This document shows, piece by piece, positions 1-9,701 of a DNA stretch of 64,000 nt. Where the stretch lies: assembly GCA_938091165.1 (NCBI GenBank), contig CALKNK010000016.1, forward strand, positions 235,099 through 299,098, in the 5' to 3' direction. The notes below the pieces were generated by a model. It searched no databases, was not told where the DNA came from, and saw only the letters and a list, made by a program, of their open reading frames with translations. The number at the start of each line of letters is the position of its first letter. The stretch's first letter is position 1. The stretch is from an uncultured Ilumatobacter sp. (GTDB taxonomy: Bacteria; Actinomycetota; Acidimicrobiia; Acidimicrobiales; Ilumatobacteraceae). The position numbers were made by a program, and so were the translations under genes.

Positions 1-273
1 GTCATGACCGTTAACCCGGGATTCGGTGGCCAGGCGTACATCTCGACGATGGAGCCGAAGATTGCCGAGGTCCGTAAAATGCTTGATGAATCTGGACGCG
101 GCGATGAAATCGAGCTCGAGGTCGATGGCGGGATTGGCCCCAAGACCATCGCTGGGGCCGCTGCTGCTGGGGCCAATGTCCTCATCGCCGGTAGTGCGCT
201 GTACCGCGATCCGGAGGGTCTTGAACATGCCGTGAGCGACCTCCGCGCCCGCGCCCAAGCCGCCTTCGCCTGA
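1..273 (+). CDS. rpe: Ribulose-phosphate 3-epimerase, C-terminal part
   Basis: The 3' end of a gene that begins before the window. Rpe interconverts ribulose 5-phosphate and xylulose 5-phosphate in the pentose phosphate pathway. The visible 90 codons carry the VMTVNPGFGGQ strand-loop, the acidic VDGGI strand that holds a catalytic Asp, and the ANVLIAGSALY phosphate-binding segment, all in the order expected for the last third of the TIM barrel. The reading frame is open at the left edge (GTC ATG ACC), so the internal ATG at 4 is not the start. The stop is TGA at 271-273, and no gene follows closely on this strand. Confidence 0.95.
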   Translation, partial: VMTVNPGFGGQAYISTMEPKIAEVRKMLDESGRGDEIELEVDGGIGPKTIAGAAAAGANVLIAGSALYRDPEGLEHAVSDLRARAQAAFA

Positions 274-458
274 TCATCGACAACCTCCACACCAGCCTTT
301 CGAGAGTGACGGATGACAAGCGCTGGGCGCACTTGCCCGGAGATTTTAGTTGTTGCGCCCGACCCGGTAGAGATATGTCGAATTAGCGTCGCCGGGTGGG
401 CGTCGGCCGACATTTTCAAAAAATGAGACCGCCCCAAGGGTCGCCCTGGCTACGCAGT

Positions 459-1025
459 TCATGCCCCACATATGGGGCCGATCTTTCCCTGCGTGGCGTC
501 TAGGTCACCGTTCCACTCGCTGCGCACCTCTGTGCCGTGGTGACGGTAGTACGCAACGAGCTCCGGCCGCTCGGTCTCGCGGTAGCACGGGAGGCCCGTT
601 AAATCGGCCCGTTCAAACACGGCTACCATGAAGTGCCTGCCCTACCCCTGTCGTTGCCGGTCCGGCCGCGAGGTGAGCAGTTGAGACACCAGTGCGGCTC
701 AGCAGGCTGGTGCACGGCCAACACAAGACCAATCACCTCGAAGCGGGCGAGCAACTCGGGCGCCGGTGGCACGCGATCGGTATCTGTGCCGGCGCCGGAG
801 CGCCCGGTTCGACGGGCGGGAGGCAGATCTTGAGCAAGGCAGCGCCGTCGGCCCACCGCTGTTGGTCGTGCGCAAGTCAGTTCGTCATGGCTCCCGCGAA
901 GACGGTTCCCTTCCGATGGAGGTACACCTCATCATCCGGGTAGAGCCGCCACATCAGCGAATCGTCGCGAAAGGGCTGCATCGCCGTGCTGCCTAGATTG
1001 ACAAAATCGTCATTGGTGCCCGCCG
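459..1025 (-). pseudogene. Degraded GNAT-family N-acetyltransferase
   Basis: Three minus-strand segments in different frames together spell a GNAT acetyltransferase. Near 880-1025 there is an N-terminal piece with FRDDSLMWRLYPDDEVY. Near 690-790 there is a middle piece with HQPAEPHWCLN. From about 690 down to 459 there is the acetyl-CoA-binding region, read as RQRQG, then VGQAL, then VFERADLTGLPCYRET and VAYYRHHGTEV. The last 57-codon stretch (629 to 459) is open, but it is cut from the rest by a TAG inside the GxGxG/A loop, which is bridged only by changing frame. At least two frame changes are needed, so the gene is probably dead. Two sequencing indels are an alternative. The remnant fills an otherwise empty 750-base gap before the GHMP kinase. 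Confidence 0.62.
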
Positions 1026-1026
1026 G

Positions 1027-2142
1027 ATGTTCACATCCTCGACGGGGGCGACGTGCTACAACCGACACGTGGATCACGTAGACGATGACGCACCGATCGT
1101 CGAGCAGGTCCAGGCCCGCGCTGCGCTCGCTGGCAACCCGTCCGATGGGTACGCTGGCGCAGTACTCGCAATCCCCGTGGATGCGTACGGCGCAACCGTG
1201 ATACTGCGCAAAGCGGTGCGGTTCTCGGTTAGCGACGAGATCTCGGGCCATCGGATATTCGGGTGCCTTGATGAGGTTCGTGCAGCAGGATCACATCTGC
1301 ACTCCGACGATCCGCACGCCCTCATTCTCGCCACGGTCGCCTACTTTCTCCAGACGACAAACGCCAGACTCCAGCCATGCGCGATTGAAGTTTCCTCAAG
1401 CATTCCCGTGTCAGTGGGCTTAGCCGGATCGAGCGCGATCGTGATCGGAGTCCTGCGCGCGCTGCACACGTCGGCCAACTACCCGCTGCCCAACTTTCTT
1501 GCGCTCGCATCGATGGCGTTGAACGTCGAAACGCAGTGGTTGGGGATCACTGCGGGTATGCAGGATCGTCTGGTTCAAGTGCACGGACAACCGGTCTTGA
1601 TGCTCTTCAATGCTCCGTGCGATGCGGGCGGCGAGTCGACCCCTGGCGAGAACCGCGGCAATACAGCAGTGCTTGAACCTGGCGCCGGCTTTCGTTTCCT
1701 CGTCGCTCATCGTCACAGATGGTCGGAGCCGAGCCAGGTGGTGCACGGCGACCTTCGGCGACGTTTCGACGGCGGCGATCAGATGGTGCACGCCGCAATG
1801 ACGCAACTGCGCATACGTGCGATTGCGGCCGGGAACGCATTTGCTGCGGGTGACGCAAAGTTGCTTGGCGAGTCAATGGACGCGACGCACGATCTTCGGG
1901 CGAGCATGATCGATCTCGTCCCTGACCACCTGACGATGGTCAAGGCGGCGCGATCTGCTGGCGCCTCCGCCAACTACACTGGCTCGGGCGGTGCAGTCAT
2001 TGTGCTCAGCTCAAGCGACAAGATCGAGTCGGCCGCGCGTCAATCATTGAAGAAGCTGGGCTGCGAGGTTGTGTCGGTTGGCGTCGACCCAAACCCAGGA
2101 CTGCCTACCGGTCGCCACCAGTCCGTTCGTCGGACTGAGTAA
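1027..2142 (+). CDS. GHMP-family sugar kinase (glucuronokinase-like)
   Basis: A 371-residue GHMP kinase. Two motifs support this: ARAALAGNPSDGY near residue 31, the substrate-side motif typical of glucuronokinase and related sugar-1-kinases, and the ATP-binding IPVSVGLAGSSAIV segment near residue 130. The C-terminal glycine-rich ANYTGSGGAVIVL matches the third GHMP motif. The likely reaction is ATP-dependent phosphorylation of the anomeric hydroxyl of a sugar or sugar acid; the exact substrate cannot be read from the sequence. ATG 1027 is used here, but GTG at 1069 would also give a complete family N-terminus. The 3' end overlaps the convergent helicase gene by 38 bases. Confidence 0.8.
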   Translation: MFTSSTGATCYNRHVDHVDDDAPIVEQVQARAALAGNPSDGYAGAVLAIPVDAYGATVILRKAVRFSVSDEISGHRIFGCLDEVRAAGSHLHSDDPHALILATVAYFLQTTNARLQPCAIEVSSSIPVSVGLAGSSAIVIGVLRALHTSANYPLPNFLALASMALNVETQWLGITAGMQDRLVQVHGQPVLMLFNAPCDAGGESTPGENRGNTAVLEPGAGFRFLVAHRHRWSEPSQVVHGDLRRRFDGGDQMVHAAMTQLRIRAIAAGNAFAAGDAKLLGESMDATHDLRASMIDLVPDHLTMVKAARSAGASANYTGSGGAVIVLSSSDKIESAARQSLKKLGCEVVSVGVDPNPGLPTGRHQSVRRTE

Positions 2143-5100
2143 AGCCGCCGGCCGTGAGGCCGGCAGCGAGTGCGTCGCGCACGCGCTGCTTCGCTGCAGT
2201 CAAGTCGACGACCGATCGCTCGATCGCACCGTGCGCTTTACAGAACACGAAGCGACATTCGACCACGTCGATACCCGTGCTTTCTTCTAGCGCGACGGCG
2301 TAGGTCGCTCCCTGAAGTTCATAGGCGGCGAGCTTGGCGTCGATCTCCTTTGGTGACGATGCGCTATCGGTCTTCCAGTCGATGATGACAAGGCCGTCGG
2401 GGGTTTGCACCAACAAATCGATGTACCCCTCAATCATTACGTGTCCTAGTGGGGCAGCCACGTAGAGCTCGCGGAACGATTCATGTCGCCGGGCCAGGTC
2501 GCATGCCGCTGAATTCAGCGCTGAACGAACGAGCGCAGTCACAGTGCCGGTGGTGTTAGGAATGGCGTGCAGTTGGCACTGTCGGGCAATCAGCGGATCA
2601 AGATCCGCTGGATTGTCGAAATCGATATGTTCAAGCGTGGCATGCACCGCGCTGCCGATTGCTGAGCCAGCTCGGCCCTTCTTCCGGGCAATGGTCGGGC
2701 TGATGTCAGACTCGGCGGGCAATTGATCAGTGTCTGTGTCAGGCACCGAGCTATCGACTGCCCGGGCGATCGCTGTGGCGGAGTATGCAGCCGGCGTTTC
2801 ATACGGTGCGAGCAGTGCCCGCCGCTCGGCAATCCAGTTTTCGCGCTCGGCCACCGCTTTATCGACTGGGCTGATCAACGGTTGCACTACATGCGACTGA
2901 GACGGCACGACGGCGCATTGAGGTTCGTCGTGCGTCAACTCCTCGTGAGAGACATCGTCGGCAGGATCGGATCGGCGGCTTAGGCCCGGACGCTCGGTAG
3001 CAAACATCGCTACGCGGCCCGCATACGTCTCGTCAAGCTGCTTGGCAACCTTGTGGTGACCGGACACGATGAGATGGTCGCGAGCACGCGTTGCTGCGAC
3101 GTACAGCAGGCGCAGCTTTTCGTGAGTTTCCATCTCTTCTTCAATATCGGCTTGTGCGGTGTGTTCGGGTGTGGCTACGCCAGTACGAAGCTTGACCTCG
3201 GGCTGACCGGTCTCGCGCCACAGCACTTTGACACCGCTCGACTTACCGCGCGTCTTTCCGGTCATCCCGGACAGGATCGTGATGGGAAATTCGAGGCCCT
3301 TTGAGCCATGAACGGTGAGGATTTGGACTGCTTCGTCATCCGTCTCAGGCAGCATCGGCTCGTGGACCCCCGACCCCTCGACACTATGCAGTTCAGCCCA
3401 GTCGAGGAACGAACGCAGCCCACCCCCGTTTGACTCCTCGAAAGCCCGAGCCTGGTCGATGATGAACCGCAGCCGTCGCCACACCTCGGTCGGGCGTTGG
3501 GTGCTGCAGCCAAGCAAAAAGCCACGGCGCTCGCGGACGACTCGTTCGAGCAGCGTCGCCGGACTCAGCCACCAACGCTGCTCCCAAAGCGAGCGCATAT
3601 GAGCCAGTGCCGCAACGACAGGCTGATCATCGTCGAAGCCGTTAGGTGTGGCGTTGCGGAGACTCCACCGCTTGTTTGCCTGGTGGTACACGAACAGGTC
3701 GACATCAGAGCAGCCGTACAACGGCGATCGGAGCGCTGCGACAAGGCTCAACGTGTCACCCGGATCATCGACTGCACGCATCACTGCCAAGAGGTCGCGG
3801 ACCTCCTGCGTGTCGTACACCAGCGTGCCGGTTGCAAGCCGATATGGGATTTCGCACTCGCCGAGCGCGTCGCGCAGGAACGGCAGCGACGTCCGGGTGG
3901 GAATCAAGATGGTGATGTCGCTGAGTCGGGCCGGCCTCCACTGCTTGGTTCGTTCGTCTTCGACCGGCCACCGTTCGGGCCTTGCGGCAATCTTGCCGAC
4001 GATGGCAGCGACGTCCGCCGCTTCTGCGATGCGCAACGGACCGGCCTTGACGTCAGGATCGGGATGTTCGCCGCCAAGCACCAGTGGTCGATGATCGGCG
4101 CCCGATGTCATCTTGCGGCCGGCGTAAAGCGATTCGTAGCGAGGCTGGGCTGCGGCGACTTCTTCAGGCATCGCTGCGCTGAACAGACCATTGATCCAGG
4201 CGATGATTGGCGGCACCGTCCGGAAGTTAGTATCGAGGCGAACTGCGCCGGCTTCTGTGGCGCTGAACGTGTCACGCGCTTCGAGGAACAGCCCGATGTC
4301 GGCGCGACGGAACCGATAAATCGACTGCTTCGGGTCGCCGACAAAGAACAGCCGCCCGCCCTCGACGACGTGATCTTGCCAACGGTCGGGCAGCTTGTTG
4401 TTCGGACTTGCGGCGATGAGTAAAGCCAGTTCAACCTGGATCGGGTCGGTGTCTTGAAATTCGTCTAGGAGGACGTGCCGGAAGCGGTTGTGGAGTGCCT
4501 GTCTCACGTCGGACTTATCGCGCAATACTTGCCGCGCGAGCACGAGTAAGTCATGGAACTCAAGCCCACCGTTCTGTTTCCGTTCCAACGCCGCGTTAAC
4601 GACCTCGGTTGCGGTGAGCCGCATCAATTGATCGAGGACTCCTCTGCTCACTGCGGCGAGCACCGCGCTCAAAGCGTCGCTGACGTCGTCAATTTGATCC
4701 TTGACTTCATTCGGGTCGACAGACCATTTTCCTCTTGCGCCCCCAACGCTCCGACCCCAAACAATGCGCCGACTCTTTTGCTTCGGATCGTTTCGTCCCG
4801 CCTGATGCAGCACCTGAAAGCGGCGAACCTTCCGGTGCGGGTCGGTGATGGCGCCAGCCTCGCGCATCTCGGGAATGATCACCTGCAGATGCTCGTATAA
4901 CTTGTCGCTTGGGTCGACGCAGGCGTCGGCTGCGGCGCAAAGAGCGCTGACCGCCCGATCGAACGAGCTGAAGTCAATCGGCAGCAGCTCCCCGGTTGCA
5001 GGTGTATCGACGAGGTCAGTGAGGCGATCCCAGTTCTGTGCGAACTGGCCGGCAACGTCCTTGAATGATGCCTGTCCGCGGTAGCGGGGTGTGAGCGGCA

Positions 5101-5602
5101 CCTCGATAATTGCCGCCCAGTACATCAGTTCGTTGAATTGAGGTTCGGTGTTCAGGATGTCGACGAATTGTTCCCACCGCCGTTCATGTTCAAGGTGCGA
5201 GGCCACTTCATCGAGCACGCTGACTCGAGGTGGGAGGCCTGCGAGTACGGAGAACTCGGTAAGAATGCGGACGGCGAATCCGTGCACTGTAGAAATTGCG
5301 GCGAGGTCTGCGTCGCTGATCGCCTGCTCGGCTCGCTGGCGATGTATGGGGTCATCATCAAGTGTTTGCTTTTCGAACTCGACGCGGATGCGGGTTTGTA
5401 ATTCGCTTGCAGCTGCCTCGGTGAAGGTGATCGCTGCGATCGCGGACAGCGGAACATCACGGTGAAGAACGGTATTGACGATGCGGGTGACCAACTGCGT
5501 GGTCTTGCCGGTTCCAGCCCCGGCCTCGACGAAAAGTGTTTGATCAAGCCCCTCCCAACTGATGAGGTCGCGAGCGCTCTGATCACTCAGCACCTGCGCC
5601 AT
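2105..5602 (-). CDS. UvrD/RecB-type helicase with C-terminal RecB nuclease (AddA-like)
   Basis: An ATP-dependent DNA helicase-exonuclease of 1165 residues that would process double-strand breaks for homologous recombination. Visible in order are Walker A AGAGTGKTT at 27-35, the Walker B/motif II DEFQDTDPIQ near 380, the motif V HGSKGLEF near 770, motif VI YVAATRARDH near 835, and a PD-(D/E)XK nuclease at the C-terminus with GYIDLL and IIDWKTD near 1055-1075. Length and order match AddA/RecB rather than plain UvrD. Its ATG shares one base with the stop of the upstream nuclease gene (TGATG), so the two are translationally coupled and probably form a heterodimer. Confidence 0.92.
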   Translation of the reverse strand: MAQVLSDQSARDLISWEGLDQTLFVEAGAGTGKTTQLVTRIVNTVLHRDVPLSAIAAITFTEAAASELQTRIRVEFEKQTLDDDPIHRQRAEQAISDADLAAISTVHGFAVRILTEFSVLAGLPPRVSVLDEVASHLEHERRWEQFVDILNTEPQFNELMYWAAIIEVPLTPRYRGQASFKDVAGQFAQNWDRLTDLVDTPATGELLPIDFSSFDRAVSALCAAADACVDPSDKLYEHLQVIIPEMREAGAITDPHRKVRRFQVLHQAGRNDPKQKSRRIVWGRSVGGARGKWSVDPNEVKDQIDDVSDALSAVLAAVSRGVLDQLMRLTATEVVNAALERKQNGGLEFHDLLVLARQVLRDKSDVRQALHNRFRHVLLDEFQDTDPIQVELALLIAASPNNKLPDRWQDHVVEGGRLFFVGDPKQSIYRFRRADIGLFLEARDTFSATEAGAVRLDTNFRTVPPIIAWINGLFSAAMPEEVAAAQPRYESLYAGRKMTSGADHRPLVLGGEHPDPDVKAGPLRIAEAADVAAIVGKIAARPERWPVEDERTKQWRPARLSDITILIPTRTSLPFLRDALGECEIPYRLATGTLVYDTQEVRDLLAVMRAVDDPGDTLSLVAALRSPLYGCSDVDLFVYHQANKRWSLRNATPNGFDDDQPVVAALAHMRSLWEQRWWLSPATLLERVVRERRGFLLGCSTQRPTEVWRRLRFIIDQARAFEESNGGGLRSFLDWAELHSVEGSGVHEPMLPETDDEAVQILTVHGSKGLEFPITILSGMTGKTRGKSSGVKVLWRETGQPEVKLRTGVATPEHTAQADIEEEMETHEKLRLLYVAATRARDHLIVSGHHKVAKQLDETYAGRVAMFATERPGLSRRSDPADDVSHEELTHDEPQCAVVPSQSHVVQPLISPVDKAVAERENWIAERRALLAPYETPAAYSATAIARAVDSSVPDTDTDQLPAESDISPTIARKKGRAGSAIGSAVHATLEHIDFDNPADLDPLIARQCQLHAIPNTTGTVTALVRSALNSAACDLARRHESFRELYVAAPLGHVMIEGYIDLLVQTPDGLVIIDWKTDSASSPKEIDAKLAAYELQGATYAVALEESTGIDVVECRFVFCKAHGAIERSVVDLTAAKQRVRDALAAGLTAGGFTQSDERTGGDR
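2147..2164 (+). other. GC-rich hairpin just after the GHMP kinase stop
   Basis: GCCGGCC-GTGA-GGCCGGC forms a perfect 7-bp stem with a GNRA-type tetraloop, five bases after the kinase stop codon. It also lies inside the last codons of the convergent helicase gene. There is no T-run, so a role as an intrinsic terminator is uncertain. Confidence 0.3.
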
Positions 5603-8600
5603 CAGCGCTCACCGACTTGCTCAGCTGGCTCAACAGCGGGCGGACTCAGCGCCACGCGCACCGCGAGTGCGGGGGCATCGGCCTTGGCGATTTCGTGGTC
5701 ACCGCGGTCACGAACGCACACACTGTCGAAGGAGCAGTGGCTGCAGTTGTCGTTGGTCTGCTGCCACGTATCCCACTCCCCAGGTTGCGCAGCGAACACG
5801 CCGGCACCGATACCGCTCGTGATTGCCGTGAGGAGGTCATGGAAGCGAGCCCGCAGTTCAGTCGTCCAGGTGTACCCGACGCGCTGATCATCGCCCACCT
5901 GCTCGACGCACCAATAGTGAGCCGCAGCAGCGGGTCGTCCTGTCTCTTGGATTGCGGCCTCGGCGTACATTCCGAGTTGGAGTGTCGTGCCCGCCATGAA
6001 CGGGTCATTCTCCAGCTGCTTGTACTTGTCCCCGTTGCCTGACTTGTAGTCGCTGACGAGCACACGCCCATCTGCGGTGAGATCGACCCGGTCGACTTTG
6101 CCCCGAAGGGTGATCGATTCACCGTTGGGCAGCGTGAAGGGGACGATGCTGCCCGTCTTCGTCCCGAAGTCAAGTTCGACACTGTGCGGCGTGGCAGAAT
6201 GACTTCGCCGAAACTCGTTGTCGGCAGCAAGGAAGTTGTCCAGCAGATCGTGTAGGTCGTCTTGCTGCACTCGCCAGTTGACATGTCGGCTGATACGCCC
6301 CGCTTGTTCGTACCTAGCACACTCGTCGTCAGCAATCTTGTGGAGGCGGGCGCAGGCCGCCTCGGACCACTGCTCATCGGGACCTGGCGGTCTGTCGAGT
6401 TCCCCACGGATGAATTCTTCGAGCGCGATATGGATCAGCGAGCCTCGGTCGAGCGGTGAGAACTCGTCGACGCGCTCGGGGTCATCGCGGTCCTCAATCT
6501 CAAGGACGTACTTGAGGAAATACTTGAACCCACAGGTTGCCCAAGACTGAAGCTGCGAGGACGAGAACGCTTGATCGTCAATTCTCGGCAGCGGGAACAC
6601 CTCGGCATCGACCTGTGCTCCAAGGTTGCCGTCGTACTCGGTGAAATCGCTGCTCGACCGTGCCAGCTGAACACCCCAACCATTGCCCACGAGCGCAGCC
6701 AACTCGTGCTCGGCAGCCTTCTGAGTGTGGTCGACTGCATTACCGAGCTCGACGAGATCACGGACCTCGATGCTCGCAGCGGGTCCCGCCCCATGAATAC
6801 CCGATGCGAATGAGCCAACGTGGGTGACCACCTCAGCGCCAAGGTCATCAAAATCTGTTGCATGCACCTTCGTCTCCGCGAGCTGTGATGCGGTGTCAAG
6901 TAGCCAGCGGGACGGCAAGCTGTGTCGGCTAGATCGTAGGTCGCCACGAGCGAACGTAATGGTCCGATGTCCAACCGGCGCAGATGCCAGGGCCCCAAGG
7001 AAGGCCCGGTGCTGATGGTGGATCCGTCCGACCTTCATCTCGAGCTGATTGAGCGACGCTTGACGCACGGCCTCGGGAAGAATTGCGTCGTCTCGACGAG
7101 GCACTGGCAACAACCCCTCGGATGCACCCAGCACGAAGACTGCGTCGAGGTCGAGGCCAACTGCAGTGCCGATAGGTCCGTAAACCACACCGTGGCCGAA
7201 TCGACCGTGTCGCCCGCGCGCCACGTCAAGTTCGGTTCGGAGTGCACGTTGGAAGACAGCATGTGTGGGCGATGGCTCGATACCGTCGAGCGCTGCCAGC
7301 CGCGCCAGTGACTCCTCGACGCGGCCGAACGCCTCTTGGTCGTGTTCGGGCCAGTTGGAGTGTGTTCCCTCGGTGCCGAGCAGTGAATGCAGGAGCTGGG
7401 TTGCTGCCGCGCACTTCTGCGGCCACGTCGGGGCCAATTCAACCGCCAGCACCTGTCGGTGTAGATCCTCGACGAAGGCCATGAGTTTCTCGCCATCAGT
7501 GATTTCATCGCGGAGCTTGCGCAACTGGAAGGCTCCCCACTCACTGGCGTCGCTTGTTTCCAGCAGTTCGATACGTTCGGCGGCCCCTTGCGCGGCATAC
7601 TCGATCTTGCGGCGCCAGTCAGCGAAGTCGATCACGACGCCAGCCTTTCGCGACAACTTGTCCCAGTCAGCTGGATGGACCTGGTCGCCGTCGAAGCGAA
7701 TCGGCCCCCCGCTAACCACGGCCATGACCCGGTCGCGCCGCCATCGAACGTCTGGCAGCGCAAGCACGCTAAGCAACGTGCGCCCAGCGACCGAATCGGC
7801 GAGACGGCGGGGATCAGGCCCATTGACGGGGATCTCGGCGGCAGCAAACTGCTGCTCGATTATCCGTACGTAGGGATCAGGGGTCGGGAAAAAGACTCCG
7901 ATTCGGTCGAGTCGCACCCCCGTCGCAACCAGACCCACGATGCGCTGGCAGACCTCCCGGACTTCCTCAGGTGCGTCGGTGACCGACACAATCTCATCGC
8001 CAGTCGGTGGAGCGTCGGCTACCGACCCCACGACGTCAACGCCAGCATCGCCCATTGATGCCAGCACAGCTTTGTCGGCGATGTCATGGCCGGTGAGTCC
8101 GACGATGACCGACGACGACTCAGCCCCCCGTAACACCTCACCGACACACCGACCGATTGCCGACGTGACTGGTGCTGGCAGGTACCAGATGACGTGGCCG
8201 AATGCCCGCAGCCGCTCGCCTAGGTCGGCGCGATCGGCAGCCGCCGTGGCCAGATCGTGTTCGGTGTGAAAGCGGCCGAGCTTGGCAGCAATCTGTCGGT
8301 AGAACTTCACGGAGAGGACTGCCGCAGTAGAGCCCTCCTCCTCAATTGACTCGAGCCCAGCCTCGTCGACGTTCGATAGCTCGGCAAACAAGCTGGCCAA
8401 TGCTGCCTCGGTAGCTTGGTGATCAGCGACGGGTCGGTAAATGTCTGGGTCATCTGCGAGCACCTGACGCACTGCTGCACCCAACACAGGGTTGGTGATG
8501 GGCGCGGTGTCGAGCAGCAAGTCGGCTGCAACGAGTTCGGCCAGCCGAAATGGTGTGACGAACGAGACGTTGGCAATGCCGGACTGCGAACCCCCGGCCA

Positions 8601-8784
8601 GCGCCCCGGACCCCAGCAGTCGGCGAGCCGACAACCCCACGAAGTTGCTCGGCACGATCACTGTGACCGGTGCAAGCGGACCCAGGTGCTTAGCCCGGGC
8701 GACCGCTGCGGCCAAGGCCTCAGATGCCGGTCGTCCATAGGCCGTAGCCTCGACTGATTCGATCACAGTATTGAACGTACACAC
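5602..8784 (-). CDS. AddB-like PD-(D/E)XK nuclease with probable Fe-S cluster
   Basis: A 1060-residue partner of the AddA-like helicase. The N-terminal two thirds resemble the inactivated helicase fold of AddB/RecC. The C-terminus has a RecB-type nuclease, with LDRGSLIHIALEEF and VLVSDYKSG near 910. Four cysteines are placed as in Fe-S AddB nucleases: one in WATCGFKYF near 750 and three in NCSHCSFDSVC near 1012-1021. I see no Walker A at the N-terminus, unlike mycobacterial AdnB, so this pair is AddAB-like rather than AdnAB-like. The start is GTG 8784, and a second GTG at 8766 is possible. No SOS box is evident upstream. Confidence 0.85.
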   Translation of the reverse strand: MCTFNTVIESVEATAYGRPASEALAAAVARAKHLGPLAPVTVIVPSNFVGLSARRLLGSGALAGGSQSGIANVSFVTPFRLAELVAADLLLDTAPITNPVLGAAVRQVLADDPDIYRPVADHQATEAALASLFAELSNVDEAGLESIEEEGSTAAVLSVKFYRQIAAKLGRFHTEHDLATAAADRADLGERLRAFGHVIWYLPAPVTSAIGRCVGEVLRGAESSSVIVGLTGHDIADKAVLASMGDAGVDVVGSVADAPPTGDEIVSVTDAPEEVREVCQRIVGLVATGVRLDRIGVFFPTPDPYVRIIEQQFAAAEIPVNGPDPRRLADSVAGRTLLSVLALPDVRWRRDRVMAVVSGGPIRFDGDQVHPADWDKLSRKAGVVIDFADWRRKIEYAAQGAAERIELLETSDASEWGAFQLRKLRDEITDGEKLMAFVEDLHRQVLAVELAPTWPQKCAAATQLLHSLLGTEGTHSNWPEHDQEAFGRVEESLARLAALDGIEPSPTHAVFQRALRTELDVARGRHGRFGHGVVYGPIGTAVGLDLDAVFVLGASEGLLPVPRRDDAILPEAVRQASLNQLEMKVGRIHHQHRAFLGALASAPVGHRTITFARGDLRSSRHSLPSRWLLDTASQLAETKVHATDFDDLGAEVVTHVGSFASGIHGAGPAASIEVRDLVELGNAVDHTQKAAEHELAALVGNGWGVQLARSSSDFTEYDGNLGAQVDAEVFPLPRIDDQAFSSSQLQSWATCGFKYFLKYVLEIEDRDDPERVDEFSPLDRGSLIHIALEEFIRGELDRPPGPDEQWSEAACARLHKIADDECARYEQAGRISRHVNWRVQQDDLHDLLDNFLAADNEFRRSHSATPHSVELDFGTKTGSIVPFTLPNGESITLRGKVDRVDLTADGRVLVSDYKSGNGDKYKQLENDPFMAGTTLQLGMYAEAAIQETGRPAAAAHYWCVEQVGDDQRVGYTWTTELRARFHDLLTAITSGIGAGVFAAQPGEWDTWQQTNDNCSHCSFDSVCVRDRGDHEIAKADAPALAVRVALSPPAVEPAEQVGER

Positions 8785-8859
8785 CAGCGCTCACAGAGTT
8801 CGTCGGCGCTAGCGAAAGTCGGGGTCACACGACAGATCAAATCGGAGCCCGGTTTGTTG

Positions 8860-9597
8860 TCACGAAGCCGTTTCGCCGTCGCGGTGCTCGCGCACGCGCA
8901 TTGAGGCGTGGTCTGGCGCCGGAGTCACTGCGGCGCGGCCGAGAGCGAAAACACCCCTCATGAAATGGCGCCAAGCTTGGCGTAGTAACACCAATCCGAT
9001 CAATACAGCGAATGCAATGGCCGTTGGTACGCCGAGTGTGGCGAACAGCGTCCGTTTGTTGTCGAGGAGTGGGCTGAGGACCCCTGAATCAACACTTGTG
9101 CCGTCAGGGTGCACCGTGCGCACGGCGTTCTCGATAACAGGGCACTCAACATCGGTGTCTTCCAATCCGATTACATTGTTGCCGCCAAACAGTGGCTCGT
9201 CCGGCCGGATCGTCGAAAGGAGCGCGCCTAGGTCGAGATCAAAACGTGCTCCGACGAGGTAGTTCTCGTCAACATTAATGAACTTGGCATCGTCGAGGTA
9301 GAGCACATCTACGAGGCCTTTGATCGAATACCCGCTGATGGAACCCGCTCGGAGCTGCAAAATCTTGTAACGCACCTTCTCAAAATCCTTCGCAACGGCG
9401 GTACCGATGAACGCCACATCAGCAGGGTCAGGCGCAGCGCACCCCACCGGCACATCAAGCAGCCCAAGCCGGGCGGTCTCCACATCATTCGACGGCTCAG
9501 GTATGGGTGCGGCGCCGGCCGAAGAGGCCAGCGCGACCAGCCCAACTCCGAAAGCAGCTACCAAACACCGCACGAGCCGCTCAATCACGAGCCCCAC
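8860..9597 (-). CDS. Secreted, C-terminally membrane-anchored hypothetical protein
   Basis: I do not recognise a named family. From GTG 9597 the product is 245 residues. It has a clear signal peptide (hydrophobic LVAAFGVGLVALASSAGAAP), a roughly 170-residue extracytoplasmic part, and one membrane helix near the C-terminus (LFATLGVPTAIAFAVLIGLV) followed by a short basic tail, giving a type I topology. The open frame extends upstream to 9864, but that would overlap the SulP gene and put an unlikely Arg/Pro-rich stretch before the signal peptide, so the GTG is preferred. Two cysteines (VGCAAPD and DVECPV) could form a disulfide. Confidence 0.7.
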   Translation of the reverse strand: MGLVIERLVRCLVAAFGVGLVALASSAGAAPIPEPSNDVETARLGLLDVPVGCAAPDPADVAFIGTAVAKDFEKVRYKILQLRAGSISGYSIKGLVDVLYLDDAKFINVDENYLVGARFDLDLGALLSTIRPDEPLFGGNNVIGLEDTDVECPVIENAVRTVHPDGTSVDSGVLSPLLDNKRTLFATLGVPTAIAFAVLIGLVLLRQAWRHFMRGVFALGRAAVTPAPDHASMRVREHRDGETAS

Positions 9598-9701
9598 CCT
9601 ACGAACTCGAAGTGCCGGCACTGCGTCACCAGCTGAGCTTGACTCGCAGTCGATGAGGACTGCAGTCGGATCAGGGGACGGGCGGTGCGGCCTGCGGCCG
9701 C

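Noticed and set aside
3497..4423. 308-codon plus-strand frame
   Set aside because: Antisense to the AddA-like helicase, whose motifs are all on the minus strand; no domain in the plus frame.
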